A DNA stretch of 64,000 nucleotides from Amorphophallus konjac (GCA_022559845.1 CM040124.1:66859491-66923490); one strand, 5' to 3'. Counted from the first letter of the stretch, positions 9,695 to 22,390 are shown. Program-made: numbers and translations. Notes: generated by a model not told the origin, from the sequence alone.

Positions 9695-10280
9695 GGATAG
9701 CTGTCGGCACGGACGCCGATAATGAGATAGCTGTCGACCCGAAGGTCGATAATGGAGTAGCTGTCGACTAAACGTCGATGATTGGATAGCTGTCGACTCA
9801 GGATGCCGATAGTGAGAGGGCTGTCAGCTAAACGTCGATAATGACATAGTTGTCACCTAAACGCCGATAATTAGATAGCTGTCGGCTAAGGGCCGATAAT
9901 TGAAAGATGTCGGCTCAAGGGCCGATAATTGAAAGCTGTCGGCTCTGGGGCCGATAATTGAAAGCTGTTAGCTCAGGGGCCGATAATTGAAAGCTGTCGG
10001 CTCAGGGGCCGATAATTGAAAGCTATCGGCTCTGGGGCCGATAATTGAAAGCTATCGGCTTAGGGGCCGATAATTGAAAGTTGTCGACTCAGGGGCCCAT
10101 AATTGAAAGCTGTCGGCTCAGGGCCGATAATTGAAAGCTGTCGGCTCGGGGCCGATAATTGAAAGCTATCGGCTCTGGGGCCGATAATTGAAAGCTATCG
10201 GCTCAGGGACCGATAATTGAAAGCTGTCGGCTCAGGGGCAGATAATTGAAAGCTGTCGGCTCAGGGGCCGATAATTGGGA
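9695..10280. repeat. Minisatellite M1, about 29-bp unit, about 20 copies
   Basis: Unit close to GATAATTGAAAGCTGTCGGC followed by TCAGGGGCC. Copies at the left end (9695-9890) are diverged, with GATAGCTGTCGAC variants. Copies from about 9900 to 10280 are nearly identical. Confidence 0.92.
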
Positions 10281-10289
10281 AGTGAGCCA

Positions 10290-10535
10290 CGAGGGCAGAG
10301 AGGAGGGTTTATTCCTTTAACGGTCTGGACAGTGAGCCCAAATTAAAAGGGATTCATCGCCCAAAGGGACGGGGAGGAGAGTTTGTTGATTCGACAAGGA
10401 TGTCCGTCACCCAGAGGGACGGGGAGAAGAACTTGTTGATTCAATAGCCTGGACGGAAAGCCCAAATCAAAAGGGATATTCGTCACCCGAAGGGACAGAG
10501 AGAAGAGTTGGTTCATGTAACGACCCAGACGGAAG
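10290..10535. repeat. Degenerate tandem repeat, three or four copies of about 65 bp
   Basis: Recurring AGCCCAAAT(C/T)AAAAGGGAT, CACCC(A/G)(A/G)AGGGAC and TTGTTGATTC segments. This is a transition between M1 and M2. Confidence 0.7.
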
Positions 10536-10539
10536 GTCC

Positions 10540-11130
10540 AAATCAAAAGGATTGTTTTTATTCTCCGGATGGACGGTAGGTCCGAGCCAAAGTGAAAGGA
10601 TCTTTTTGTTCTCTAACCGGACGGAAGGTCCGATCTAGAGTGAAAGGATCTTTTTGTTCTCTAGTCGGACGGAAGGTCCGATCCAGAGTGGAGAGAATTC
10701 TTTTTATTCTCCGGCTGGACGGTAGGTCCGAGCCAAAGTGAAATGATCTTTTTGTTCTCTAGCTGGACGGAACGTCCGATCTAGAGTGGAGAGAATCTTT
10801 TGTTCTCTAGCCGAGCAGAAGGTCCGATCTAGAGTGGGGAGAATCTTTTTGTTCTCTGGCTGGGCGATAGGCCCGAACCAAAGTGAAAGGAATCTTTTTA
10901 TTCTCTAGCCGGACGGAAGGTCCGATCTAGAGTGGAGAGAATCTTTTTGTTCTCCGACTGGACGGCAGGTCTAAGCCAAAGTTAAAGGATGTTTTTGTTC
11001 TCTAACCGGACGGAAGGTCCGATCTAGAGTGAAAGGATCTTTTTGTTCTCTAGTCGGATGGAAGGTCCGATCCATAGTGACAGGGGTCTATTTGTTCTCT
11101 GGCTAGGCGACAAGCCTGAACCAAAGTGAA
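10540..11130. repeat. Minisatellite M2, about 50-bp unit, about 11 copies
   Basis: Unit built on GGACGGAAGGTCCGATCTAG, AGTGAAAGGATC and TTTTTGTTCTCT. GGAC-GGAA-GGTCC is itself an imperfect inverted repeat present in most copies. Confidence 0.9.
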
Positions 11131-11149
11131 AGGATTTGATGTTCATCAA

Positions 11150-11385
11150 TGCACCGGGAGTACCGACTGTGAAATCCGAACCCGGGAAAGTGGGCCACGA
11201 GGGCCAGAGTTGATGTTGCAGAAGTAGGCCGCGAAGGCTACAATTGAGGAAGCGGGCTATAGAAGCCGAAGTTGGGAGGTTAGCAGGCCGTAAAGACGAG
11301 AAGTAGGCCGTGAGGGCCAAGATTGGGCTGTACGAGCCAGAACTGGGAAAGCAGGCCGCAATATTCGAAATTGAGTTTATTATTT
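11150..11385. repeat. Degenerate GGGC(C/T)..GAG..GCC repeats
   Basis: Short copies of the type AAGCGGGCTA..AGAAGCCGAA spaced about 25-35 bp. The same motif recurs at 12515-12600 and 48105-48235, linking this region to element F. Confidence 0.65.
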
Positions 11386-11399
11386 TACTCTTTTTTATT

Positions 11400-12430
11400 T
11401 CTTTATTTCTTTATTCAAGCATGCAAGCATTCGACAGCAGGCATAACATAAGTATAAATAAGATACCTCCCTCTACAGGGGATGGGATAGGGACATCGCC
11501 CGTAATTTGCAAACGCGGTACGGGCCACGAGGCACGACTAAGGGGTGGTGCGCCCGTCAAGCGGATATCACATGTCTTGCATGCACAGCTTAAATTCACG
11601 CATTGCACCTGAGGTAATCCTCTGTGGAGTGGAGGAGCAAACGTGTGAGCAAAAGGCCCTAAACATAGGAATATGCAGGTTTTCTAAGCAACACTCGAGG
11701 GTTACTCTAGCGCCTACATATGGGTTTCAAACGCTCGATTTCGGTAGCTTCGCACAGCCCCCATCTGTTTATTTTGGTAGCGGATTTCACCGTTCGACGC
11801 GAGTCTCCTCATGTGTCTCAATGGAGATTCCCGACTACTAGGATTTGTCCTTATCATAATTCTATTACGGATTTCACCATTCGACTCGAGTTTCCTCATA
11901 TGTCTCAATGGGGATTCCCGGCTATTAAGCTTCATCCTTATTGAAATTCGCTTCACCATTTCGCGCGAGTCTCCTCATTTATTTCAGTGGGGATTCCCGG
12001 CTACTCGGATTCATATTTCTCTCCTTTTTTCTTGCATCATTTTTCTTTTCTTTCTTTTTTTTAGTGGGGGTAGACAGCTTTTCCCTCACGATTACCTTTC
12101 ACGCGAGTGCAGGAATTCAAATCTCCGTAGAGTGCTAAGAAGAAAGTCGGGCAATCCCTATGGTTGAAGACCATTGCACACATTAAATGTGAAGTGTGAG
12201 AGCGTTGCCTCAGGTTTATTTTGTGAGTTGGGCTTAGCAATTTAGCCATGACTCTTCCCCTTGACGTGTGCACCCCCCATAATTGGGGTACCTTCGAGCG
12301 TATGTCGTGACGTACGTGCATTCGGAATCGGGGCATCATTATTATTTAGCAAGGAAACAAGGTCTTAGAAAATTTCAAAGAGGTGTGTTATTCTATATTA
12401 TAAGCAAGCATGCAAGCAGGGTAGCCAAGC
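11400..12430. repeat. 1-kb block shared with 45720-46815
   Basis: Both copies share GCATGCAAGCATTC at the start, a middle section on CTCTAGCG(C/T)CTACA, an internal about 80-bp tandem repeat, CTCACGATTACC, and an end with AAGCAAGCATGCAAGCAGGGT. They are clearly diverged. No coding function seen. It suggests that this region derives from a decayed relative of element F. Confidence 0.85.
11780..12015. repeat. About 80-bp tandem repeat, three copies
   Basis: Each copy reads TTCACC(G/A)TTCG followed by CGAGT(C/T)TCCTCAT, then TCAATGG(A/G)GATTCCCGG and CTA.TAGGATTC. It is the counterpart of 46100-46430. Confidence 0.85.
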
Positions 12431-12499
12431 ATTTTTTTTGTCTCTTTTTTTTAATAATTTTTTTTTTGTAAGAACATATTGTTGTTACGTACAAGCATA

Positions 12500-13440
12500 G
12501 TGGTAGTAAAGGTATTAGGGCAGCGGGCTGTAAGAGCCGAAATTGGGGAAGCGGGCTACGAGAGTCAGAATTGGGAAGCAGGCCGCAAGAGCTGATAGGG
12601 CAACAAAGGGAGAAAAGGGAAAGAGATACATGGACGGGGAGAGGGAACAGGGCACAAGCTCTCCCCCTCCGTGCTCACCTCTCTTCTCTCACGCTCACTC
12701 TCTTCTTCTTCACCTCACGGGCGCCGGGGAATGGAGCTTCTCTTCTCTCTTTTCCTTATTCTCTTCAACGGCCATCCAGGGGGTTCCAGCCTCTCTCTTT
12801 TTCTTCTTCTCTTCACTGCCCACAGCCGAGGGCCTTTTCTTCTCTCTTCAATAGCCCCTCCTCTTCTCTCTGTCGAACATGCAGAGTATATATAGCCGGC
12901 TGCCCTTTCTTCGCTCGGACGGAAGGAACTCCCGCCATCTTCCTCCTCGTTCGTTGAGGCATCCGGAGTTGACATGCCATGGTGTCATCTGTTGATTTGC
13001 GCAGTACGCTGGCATTTATCCGAGGACGGGATGTTTGCGGGTTTGCCGGAAGATCTGTTGCTGCTACTCCCCCCATCGATGCTTGCCTTCACCGTTGATG
13101 CAGCTGCGTTGTCGAACGGAGGTGGAGACAGGGCTCTAGAGCATTGAATGCCCATGGAGATAGGGCTTCAGAGCATTGAATGCCCTCTAGGCACCAGGCT
13201 GATGCGAAAATAGGGTATCGACTCGCGGATGGGATGGCATTTTAGTTAAACCGACGTGGTGTTGAGCACGCCGGATTAACAACATACAAAGGGGCACGCC
13301 GGTTTGCAGCCAAGATGGGGCGCGCCGGTTTAATGGCCACAGGAGGGGCGCGCCGGTTTAAGGCCCAAGCAAGGGCATGCCGATTTAAGTGCAGGCCATG
13401 TCGATTTAGACTTCGTCTTGGCTTCCTGGCTATTCGGACG
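12500..13440. other. Unassigned region, possibly a decayed LTR
   Basis: 12515-12600 carries the GCGGGCT..AGAGCC motif. 12600-12900 is pyrimidine-rich with a TATATATAG at about 12890. Around 13140-13190 a short phrase (AGAGCATTGAATGCCC) occurs twice. I find no supported ORF, terminal repeat pair or target duplication. Confidence 0.4.
13265..13425. repeat. Short tandem repeat on CGCGCCGGTTTAA
   Basis: Six degenerate copies at about 30-33 bp of GGG(C/G)(A/G)CGCCGGTTTAA..GCC. Confidence 0.8.
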
Positions 13441-13750
13441 GATGCTTGTCCTCCCGTGCTACTTTAGCTGTAATGCACCGCCTCCGGGATGTTTAGTTCA
13501 AGGCCTCTGCATCCCGATTCGGAACTTCGAGTGATCTCTGGCGCGTGCCGAACACGTGTTCGATTTCCCGAGCTTCTTTTGATTCGGCCTTCGACAATGC
13601 CAACTGGAGAGCTGGGGCCATCTCTTGTGCCTGAAGGGCTTCTTGTTGGGTGGTGGAGTGCCAAGTATATATGTTCATCCTGCTTAGAGGAGGTACGGGG
13701 TTTGTTTGGCCATCCCGTCTTCAACTCACTCTCGAGTGCTAAGAAGTGCA
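13440..13750. other. Unassigned stretch left of the Tat element
   Basis: No recognised gene. A 61-codon open frame on the minus strand (13493-13678) has no motif I recognise. The border to the Tat gag is unclear and lies between about 13700 and 13790. Confidence 0.4.
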
Positions 13751-13760
13751 TGCCGTATGA

Positions 13761-16700
13761 TTGTCACCGTCATCATTTTTTGACGTCCACACCGATGTTC
13801 CCGGGGATCACCAGGACGCTCCTCCCAATCCCATGGCACGACAACAGCCGGAGTTATCCCTCCGACTGCGAGATTTCGAGAGGCGTTTCGCAGAACAGGA
13901 GCGCGCCCTCCGCGCCCTGCAGAAGACCTCTTTCCTGGAGGATGAGGAGAAATCCCCATTCTCCAAATACATCTTGAAGGCAGAGGTGTCTCCCAGAACC
14001 TCCATCCCAACCTTCAAGCTCTACGATGGCCAGGGTGACCCGGCCGATCATTACGGCAGCTTCGACGCTTTGATGACCTTCCATGAAGCGTCGGACGCCA
14101 TCAAGTGCCGAGCCTTTGCGACCACCATGGTCCATGGCGCCCAGGCGTGGTTCCGGGCCCTCGCCCCCAGATCCATCCCAGACTTCAAGCAATTTGGGCG
14201 AGTCTTCAAAGGGAGTTTCGCTTGAAGTACCCCCCCAAGGTCGGTAGCGGGGCTCCTGGCCCTCAAACAGGCGCAAGGGGAGAGACTCCGTGCTTATATT
14301 CACCGATTCAAGTCGGAAGCCCTGAGAATCTCCCGCCTAGACGTGGCCTCAGCTATAACCGCACTGACTGGGGGCACCCGGGACGAGAATCTCCACCGCG
14401 AGCTTATCCTCCACCCTCCCTCAACCCTTGCCGAGCTAGTGACTCTAGCGTTGCGCCATGCCGAGTGCGAAGAAGTAATCAGCGCATGCCGAGATGCAAC
14501 CGGCTCTGGTCGGGAGGGGGATAAGAAGCGGGCCTCCGAGCCAAGCTCAGGTTCGGGGAAAAGGCGGAACCTCGACGGGGAACGCAAGGAACCATCACGG
14601 AAGTATGAGTGGTACACCCCACTAGCCGTGCCGGTCTACGAAATCTACAAAGGTATCAAGGACTCGAGCCTCCTCCGCCAACCTGAGCTAATGAGATCGA
14701 AGAACCGTAATCGCAACAAGCACTGCTTGTTCCACAGCGATCACGGGCACCACACCGGCGACTGCCACCAGTTCTAGGATGAGATTGAGCAGCTCATCCA
14801 TCAGGGATATCTAGCTCGGTTCATAGCCGAGCGTAAAGAAGACCGAGGCACCCTAGAGGAGATCGACAATGCCCCCCGCGGGGTACACATCAATGTCATC
14901 TCCGGAGGAGTAGCATCAGGCGGCGACAGCAGCCGAGGTGGGAAGCATCATGCCAAGCGGGTGAGCCGAGCCATAGAGCCTCCCAAGGCCCCGCCGAGTG
15001 ATCACCAGGTCATAGTCTTCTTCGACCGAGACTTGGAAGGTCTGAGCACCCCGCATGACGACGCCCTCGTGATTTCGGCTACGATAAACCATTGTAACGT
15101 AGATAGGATTCTAGTTGACAATGGGAGTGCCCCTGATGTACTATCTTATGATTGTTTCCTTAAGATGGGGCAGGAACCATCCAAACTCCACCCGATCCGA
15201 ACCCCTCTCTGCGGGTTCAATGGCCTGGCCATCTATCCCGAGGGAGCCCTAAGCCTGCCGATTACCCTCAGCACCCCACCCAAAATCGTTACGGTCATGG
15301 TGGACTTCATAGTGATTAAAGGTATGATAGCATACAACGCCATCTTCAGCCGGGGAATCCTCAGCCGAATAAAAGCGGTGCCGTCTACCTATCACCAGAA
15401 AATGAAGTTCTCCACCAAAAACGGGTTGGGGGAAGTTCGAGGTAACCAGGCCGCAGCCAGAAGGTGCTACAATATCTCGGTAGAGGCCACAAGGCCGGAC
15501 GGGAAGGACACGGGACCCCGGGGAGTCGAGGATAAATCCGCAACCACCGAACCTAGTGGCGAATTGCAGGCGATTTTCCTAAACAACGACCCGACCCTAG
15601 GAGTAAAGATCGGAGCCGACCTATCATCTGAGGTTGAACAGCAATATAAAAAGTTACTTTCTGAGTACATCCGAGTTTTTGCTTGGGCTGATGATCAACT
15701 CTCCGGGATACCAGAGGAGACTGTAATGCACAAGCTCAACCTCGACCCCGCCGTGAAGCCCGTACAATAGCGCAGTAGGAAGCATGCACCGGAGAAACAG
15801 GCGATCATCAAGGCGCAGGTCACCAAGGGGCAAGAGACTGGCCTTTTTAGGCCGGTCCTGTACCCGACGTGGCTAGCCAACGTCGTCCTGGTACCGAAAG
15901 CTTCAGGTAAGTGGCTGATGTGCGTGGATTTCACCGACTTGAATAAGGCCACCCCTAAGGATTATTATCTATTGCCGAGCATCGACCAATTGGTTGACTC
16001 AACCTCGAGCAACAAGATACTCAATTTCCTAGACGCCTATTCAGGTTACCACCAGATCAGAATGGACCCAGAAGATGTCGAGAAGACCGCCTTCATCACC
16101 GACTATGGCGTATTTTGCTACACCCGGATGCCTTTCGGGTTGAAAAATGCCGGAGCCACGTACCAGAGGCTGGTCAACCACATGTTTGAAGGACAGCTAG
16201 GTCGGAACGTCGAGGCCTACATCGATGATATGCTCGTCAAGACCCCCAAGGCCGAGGACCACTTCACCGACCTCGCTGAGACCTTCGACACCCTCCTGAG
16301 GTACAACATGAAGCTCAATCCTGCCAAGTGTGCCTTGGGAGTGAGATCCGTGAAGTTCCTGGGTTTCCTAGTCACTTAGCGTGGGATCGAGGCCAACCCC
16401 GACAAAGTCCAGGCCATCCTGGAGATGCGCCCGCCCACCTGCATCAAGGACGTCCAATGCCTAACTGGGCGTGTCGCTGCTCTCAGCCGATTCTTGTCCC
16501 GTGCGGCCGAACGATGCTTGCCCTTCTTCAAACTGTTGAGAGGGCCCAAATTGGCCTCTGCTACGTTTGCATGGGATGAGGAATGCCAGAGAGCATTCGC
16601 CAAGCTCAAGGAGTTCTCGGCCCCACCCCCGGTGCTCTCCAATCCCATTCCGGGTGAAGTCTTGCTACTCTATCTCTCGGCAACACCATCTACGGTTAGC

Positions 16701-17921
16701 TCGGTCCTAGTCAGAAATGACTCGGGAGTCGAGAGGCCGGTCTACTACACTAGCAAGGTGCTCAACGAGACTGAAGGGAGGTACCCCGCAACCGAGAAAC
16801 TTGTGCTAGCATTGGTTACCTCCGCCAAGCGCCTCCGGCCCTATTTCCAGGGTCACCCCATCACTGTGCTAACCGGTGAACCATTGAAGAAGATCCTGGC
16901 CCACCCCGAAGCCTCGGGACGACTCGTCAAATGGGCCATTATGCTCGGGGCCTACGATATATCCTATCGGCCGTGCTCAGCTGTGAAAGGCCAAGCGCTC
17001 ACCGACTTCATCGCCGAAAGCACCATCCCGACTGAAGAAAGATCCCTGTTCGCGCCCGGGCCGACCTGGGAATTGTTCGTTGATGGATCCTCCAACTCGG
17101 TCGGTAGTGGTGCCGGAATCCTCTTGAAGTCCCCCGAAGGAGCAGAACTGCAATATGCCTTGAAGTTTAGCTTTCAGGCATCCAACAACGCTTCCGAGTA
17201 CGAGGCCCTTATCTCGGGAGCACGCATGGCCCGACGGTTAGGGGCTGAGCGAGTCAAAATCCATACTGACTCCCAGCTGGTTGCTAGCCAAGTCAACGGC
17301 GAGTACGAAGCTCGAGAGGCACCAATGATCAAATACCTCCAACTGGTCAGAGACCTGGCCCAACAGTTCGAGAGATTCGAGGCAGTCCGAATAGCTTGGG
17401 AGGAAAACTCCTGAGCAGACGCCCTCTCTCGGCTGGCCTCCTCTCTCGACCCCGAAGGTACCCGATCGGTCCTCCTTGAAGAGCTAGAGCGCCCGAGCAT
17501 TGACTCGGAGCTCCTTACTGTTGACTCAGCCATTCCGAGCGACTGGCACACGCCCTACCTGTCGTGGCTCCGGGACTCTCAAGAGCCTTCCAACCCTCGA
17601 GAGGCCCGCAGATTGAAGTACCAAGCCCGGCGCTTCGTCGTTCTAGATGACACTCTCTACCGGAGATCTTTCTCCGGTCCCCTCCTGAAGTCCCTCGGCC
17701 CCGACGAAGCCAACCAAGCTATCCAAGATATTCATGAAGGCCTGTGCGGAACGCACTCAGGAGGAAGGTCACTCACCCGGATCCTGCTACGGCAGGGTTA
17801 CTGGTGGCCCACTCTGCAGTGCGACTGCACGGCCTACGTGCAACAGTGCGACCGATGCCAGCGATTCGACCACTTAGTCCATCAGCCGGCTACGGAGCTC
17901 GTCACCCTGACCGAGCCATAC
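13761..17921 (+). pseudogene. gag-pol: Tat gag-pol, first part (gag, protease, RT, RNase H, integrase zinc finger), with five stop codons
   Basis: All homology is in one frame. Gag at about 13810-14700 includes DPADHYGSFDALMTF, with a zinc-type motif CLFHSDHGHHTGDC. Protease is near 15105-15150 (LVDNGSAPD; DNGS is common in Tat elements). RT (15900-16380) has MPFGLKNAGATYQ and the catalytic YIDD. The Ty3-type RNase H is at about 16600-17000, followed by a second RNase H (17060-17440, LFVDGSSN, TDSQLV). The integrase HHCC finger (17740-17860) has CDRCQRF. In-frame stops are at 14223 (TGA), 14775 (TAG), 15768 (TAG), 16377 (TAG) and 17412 (TGA). The reading breaks at the copia insertion. It cannot make a full polyprotein. 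Confidence 0.92.
17917..17921. other. Target-site duplication CATAC, left copy
   Basis: CATAC precedes the TGTTGGGACG terminus. An identical copy is at 31014-31018, after ...GGCACAACA. Removing one copy restores the Tat integrase frame. Confidence 0.95.
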
Positions 17922-18683
17922 TGTTGGGACGCTAAAGAGTGATCTAGAGGGGGGTGAATAGATCAATCACCCGTTAAAAAATTACTGCAGTAGAATCAAA
18001 TGCGGAATGAAAACTTCTACTGAACAGATAGTGGGCACAATGCGAATGCCACCCAGAATAGATGAAGAACCGTCCTAAGCATACATTTATAGTGCGAAGA
18101 TAGAAATATAGAAGCTAGGCAAACCAAAAAACAATCACACAGTAGACAAAGGCTTTTAGGTGGTTCGGTCCTCCAGACCTACATCCACCCCACACTCAAC
18201 CCGAGTGTGGATTACTGTTGACTCATAGCTTGAACCGCTGGGCCTCACAGCTTGCCTACAACCCGCTGAGCCTCACAGCTTGCTGTCCGAGGTACCCACC
18301 TCGCCTGCTGAGCCTCACAGCTTGCTGTCCAGAGGAATCCTCCTCTGCAAAACCGCTGGGCAATACAACTTAGCCATCCAGTGGAATCCTCCACTGCAAG
18401 TGCTGCCACACAGCTTGAACACAATAGTTTCGAAAAGCAAAACAAAAGACAAACGAAATATAAAAGAAATCCCTGCAGGAAATATAGCTCAACCAAGTGA
18501 GCAAACCTCAGATCTGGTTTTGAACCAAAGATCTGAGGAACATCTCTCTCAACTCTCTTCCTTTTCTCTCTTTTCTTTTTCTCTTCTGCTGGATCGAAAG
18601 GCTCTCTGCTCTCTGCTTTTCCTTCAAGGCTTCTGCATTCGATCCCACACTTTCGATCAGTCTTCTCCCGAGGAAGAAGACTT

Positions 18684-18692
18684 CCTTTTATA
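18684..18692 (-). promoter_or_regulatory. TATA box of the copia 3' LTR
   Basis: The minus strand reads TATAAAAGG, about 150 bp downstream (in element sense) of the last motif of the U3 array. The same box is at 29275-29283 in the other LTR. Confidence 0.7.
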
Positions 18693-18850
18693 GCAGCAGC
18701 CAGCAGGAGGGCAGCGCTGGGCGCGTGTCTTCCACATTTCCCGCCCAAGTGTTTTGGCCACGTGTCATCCTGTCAACCCTTCCAACCTCGGATCACGTGC
18801 CCAACGAACAGAGCATGTCAGATAGAGAATTATCAGTTCAGTGTCGACAC

Positions 18851-20230
18851 ATTGTATAGACTTCGTTCGATGCATCAAGCAATGTATAGACTTGATAATG
18901 CAAAGACAATGTATAGACTTTGCAGTGTGTGCAGTGATGCACAAGGTGAAGTATGCACAATGGCTATATGGACTTGGCGTTCTGAACAATGTACATACTT
19001 GCTGTGAAGAACAATGCCCAAATGCAGTGTATGGACTTAGCGTGAATGCAATGCAGACACAAGAGTGTATAGACTTGATAAATGCGATGCAGACACACAG
19101 AGTGTGTAGACTTGATGACCAATGCATTCCAAGCAGACCCTATACAGACTTGAATGATGAAGCACACGATGCAATGTGAAGACTTTGAAGAACGTTCAGC
19201 AGCCAATGTATAGACTTACGCAATGTAGAGACTTGGACAGACACCTGAACGATGTATGGACTTCAACTCAATTGATGCACAATGTACAGACTTGAATGTT
19301 GTGCGATGTATAGACTTAGCCAGCCTTCAACTCGCTGTACAGACTTGATGGTTGCAACGTAGGTAAAATATACCAAATGTACATACTTGCATGAGACGGT
19401 GAATGAGACGGTGAAGTCTGTATAGACTTTAACAGTAAAACGATGTACATACTTCAACAGTGGGACACAAAGAGAGACGCTACCTGAGACGGACGGCTGT
19501 ACACACTTTCCACCAAGACGATGCATGAGACGCTAAACAGCCAAGACTGTATAGACTTCTAAATGTAGACGAACGATGTATAGACTTGGCTTGAGACGCT
19601 GCATGAGATGATGCAGGCTGTACAGACTTGGCATGAAATGCAAGTTGAGACGATGGATGATGTACAGACTTCGATGCATGGAAAGCAGACGATGTACAGA
19701 CTTCCTATATGCTTAGCATGAGACACTAGGTAAGACGATGCACAATGTATAGACATTAAGTGCAATGCAAAGGGCTGTACAGACTTGGATGAATGAACAA
19801 GCATGAATGTATAGACTTTGAAAGACACTGCATGAACAATCCAATGTACAGACTTTATGAACAATGCATGAATGTATAGACTTGTTCGATGAATGCATGA
19901 ACAGTCCAATGTACAGACTTTATGAATAATGCATGAATGTATAGACTTGTTCGATGAATGCATGAACAGGCCGGCTGTACAGACTTGCCAATGTTCAAGT
20001 CCAATGTATAGACTTGCCATGTTTGCCCCAAAAGCGATGTATGAACTTACACAGTTAAAGGATGTATAGACTAATGTTCTAAACGATGCACAAACACAAC
20101 ACAAGATAATGTATAGACATTGAGTGTGTAGACTTGTGTGTGTGCAGTGTGTAGACCTGTGTGTGTGTGCATTGTGTAGACTTAATGCATTGACTGTACA
20201 CACTTCAGAATGCGCGATGAATAGACATGC
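18851..20230. repeat. U3 array of the 11-bp motif TGTAYAGACTT (about 40 copies)
   Basis: The motif appears as TGTATAGACTT or TGTACAGACTT, with rarer TGTACATACTT, TGTGTAGACTT and TGTATGGACTT. It recurs at irregular spacing (about 13-60 bp, mean near 33). Spacers are mostly unrelated; a few short blocks near 19800-19990 are duplicated. The motif has no stop codon in any frame when read as AAGTCTATACA, which creates long false ORFs on the minus strand (repeating SLYI, KSIH, QVYT). Confidence 0.95.
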
Positions 20231-20232
20231 GA

Positions 20233-20253
20233 ATCTGGGGGGGTCGACCCATC
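20233..20253. promoter_or_regulatory. GGGTCGACCC palindrome at the distal end of U3
   Basis: A perfect 10-bp palindrome in a G run followed by ATCTA, just outside the motif array. It recurs in the other LTR (about 30829-30846) and in the solo LTR of the second family (GTCGACCC at about 28528-28536 and about 28549-28558). Confidence 0.6.
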
Positions 20254-20421
20254 TAAGTGCACTGATGCAATGTATGCACAAAGCAGATATTGAACTGAAG
20301 CTAACTGACAGAATGCAATGCATCTATACTGACTCACTGTTATGAATGCACCTGTGATACTCTCACTGTGTTGCTATCATCAAAACAACATAGCATATGC
20401 TTGTGCCTAAGAGGCACAACA

Positions 20422-20435
20422 TTCTCCCCCTTTTT
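20422..20435 (-). other. Polypurine tract
   Basis: The minus strand reads AAAAAGGGGGAGAA directly before the 3' LTR, as needed to prime plus-strand DNA. Four more AGGGGGAG-type runs lie between about 20465 and 20580. Confidence 0.85.
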
Positions 20436-22390
20436 GATGATGGCAACAAAGTGACAGTGAGTCAAATATTCTCCCCCTTTGACATGATCAAAAAGAAAGA
20501 AACACATGAGTGCAACATGCAGAATACATGCTCAAACTCCCCCTAAAGTACTGACTCCCCCTGAATTATGGCTCCCCCTTTGAGAAGGAATATGGACCGA
20601 TGAAACAAATGATCAAAGGTAGGGAAGGAACATGAAGAGAATAAGGGATCATTACACAATAGCTGAAGCAGTGGTTCAGAAAAATGAGTATGATTATAAA
20701 CGACGGTTAAAGTATAAGATTCAGCAATATACAGTCTTGAAAGAATTCAGGTTTAACAGTGATAAAAATAGAGTAAAGCAACTGACCACTGAAAAAGAGT
20801 TTTAGACTCCATTTATAGCAATGAATCTAAGGCACATGTTTTTAATAGAGAAGTCAGAAATAATACCCTTTGTGATTAAACATGGAAGTTCAAGAAAGGC
20901 AACTTGAATATGTATTGAGAAAAATAATTTTCACTCAATGACTTTTGATTTCAAAGGGTTACAGCAGTTTGTTTTTCACTTTTTAATTTTCAGAAACTGA
21001 GCTAAGTGAATAGACCAGTGACATTTATGCTTTTGACATTAGGTGTACACCTTGATCAAAGGCAGGTACCCCCAGTTACTAGGCATAAACTACTAGATCT
21101 ATTTCAGATCAAGACCTACAAGGAACAATTTTCACCTTTGACATTAAGGGCACACCTTGATCAGAGGCCAGTACCCCCAGTTACTTGGTGAAAACCCCCC
21201 TATAGATTTGACCCTATGAACAGAGATAATCTGAAGCACTTCATGACTTATGAATTCTCCTGCTTCATTAGAGGAGATCACAGTTTCTCAGTGCAATTCA
21301 GCCATTGCTCTGTCACTATGTTTAGCTCTTTCCATTGATGATCTTATTTACTGCTGCCCTTATTTCTTTTAGAGTGATTGTTTAAAAATCAGTACACACT
21401 CTCATTTACCGTTTCTAGTCATTTCCAGTCTAACACTTTCAGGCACTAAAAAAAACTTATTCTATTTTAACCACAAGACAAAGATTAAGAGCTATAAAAG
21501 TTTTCTTTTATCTCAATTTCTGAAGTGCAGATAGTAAACTCTTCAATTTATAAAAGTTAAACCTTCAATTACTTTCAATTTGTACGTGTGATTCTTATAA
21601 GTGAACAATTGTAATAACCACAGCTCAATGTATAAACCGAAGCAATACTGTTGTTCAGTGAAGGTTAGGGAAATGATGGCAATTGATAAACAGTGATAGC
21701 AATAGGCAATAAGGTCCAATGGCATCTGATGTTAAAGAATGTGAATGAATTGAATGGGGACAATGAGAAGTGAAAAGATTCAAAGAATTGAACAGAACTC
21801 TCAGCTCCTCCTGACACCAAGATGCAAAAGATATGATATGCAATACACTGTTCTACATGCAGACTATGCAACAATTATACATAGAGCAAGTATGCAATCA
21901 TTTCAAGTTTATGCACCCAAGTCATGAATATTTTTATCCTTTTTAGATTTTTTAACATATGATGATATGCATTACACGACATGCAGACTACAATAATAAG
22001 CAAATGATAGTCATACAAATGATATATGCAAACATTAGACACATGTATTGACTATGAACATGGTTGTGTAGTGCATCTAGCATCTTATGTACACATGCAA
22101 TAACTGGCAAGAGAATAGCATTGAATTTGAGCAGAATTAAATTCAATAGCTGAGTCTGGAATACAGACTGATCATCTAGACAAGAATAGAATATCAGACA
22201 TCAAACAATCAAATTAACATGACTTTCTCAATTCCGTTCTGAAGGTAAATCACTTACCTGCTTTACCAGACTGATTTAATTTTACCCTTGGTGTTGCATC
22301 AGATTTTTGACAAGGCCTCCAATTTCTTTCAGCTCTTAGGATTTTGGCCCTGCCTCTTGTCATATGCCTGAAGTAGCTTTTTTTGTTTCA
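20436..22390 (-). other. Noncoding interior of the gag-only copia element
   Basis: AT-rich, without RT, integrase or RNase H similarity in any frame I could read. A direct repeat of about 45 bp (GACATTA(A/G)G(T/G)G then ACACCTTGATCA) occurs at about 21038 and 21141. It represents the place where pol would be expected. Confidence 0.75.

Larger units (their letters stand above)
17922..20421 (-). repeat. 3' LTR of the gag-only copia element (2500 bp)
   Basis: In element sense it starts TGTTGTGCCTC at 20421, just after the polypurine tract, and ends CGTCCCAACA at 17922. It aligns along its whole length with 24959-25319 plus 28857-31013, with only scattered single-base differences. U3 carries the 11-bp motif array; the TATA box is at 18684-18692. 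Confidence 0.95.

Noticed and set aside
9320..9771. ORFs rich in Phe/Leu or Lys over 9406-9700
   Set aside because: Low-complexity translation of the polypyrimidine tract.
18851..20230. A CRISPR-like array (short repeats with unique spacers)
   Set aside because: The repeat is only 11 bp and degenerate, spacers vary from a few to about 50 bp, there are no cas genes, and the context is a plant LTR retrotransposon.
18765..20323. Long minus-strand ORFs with repeating SLYI, KSIH, QVYT and KSVQ peptides (also at 26695-28419 and 29356-30929)
   Set aside because: They arise because AAGTCTATACA has no stop in any frame; all three frames show the same motif, spacers are random, and the region is LTR U3.
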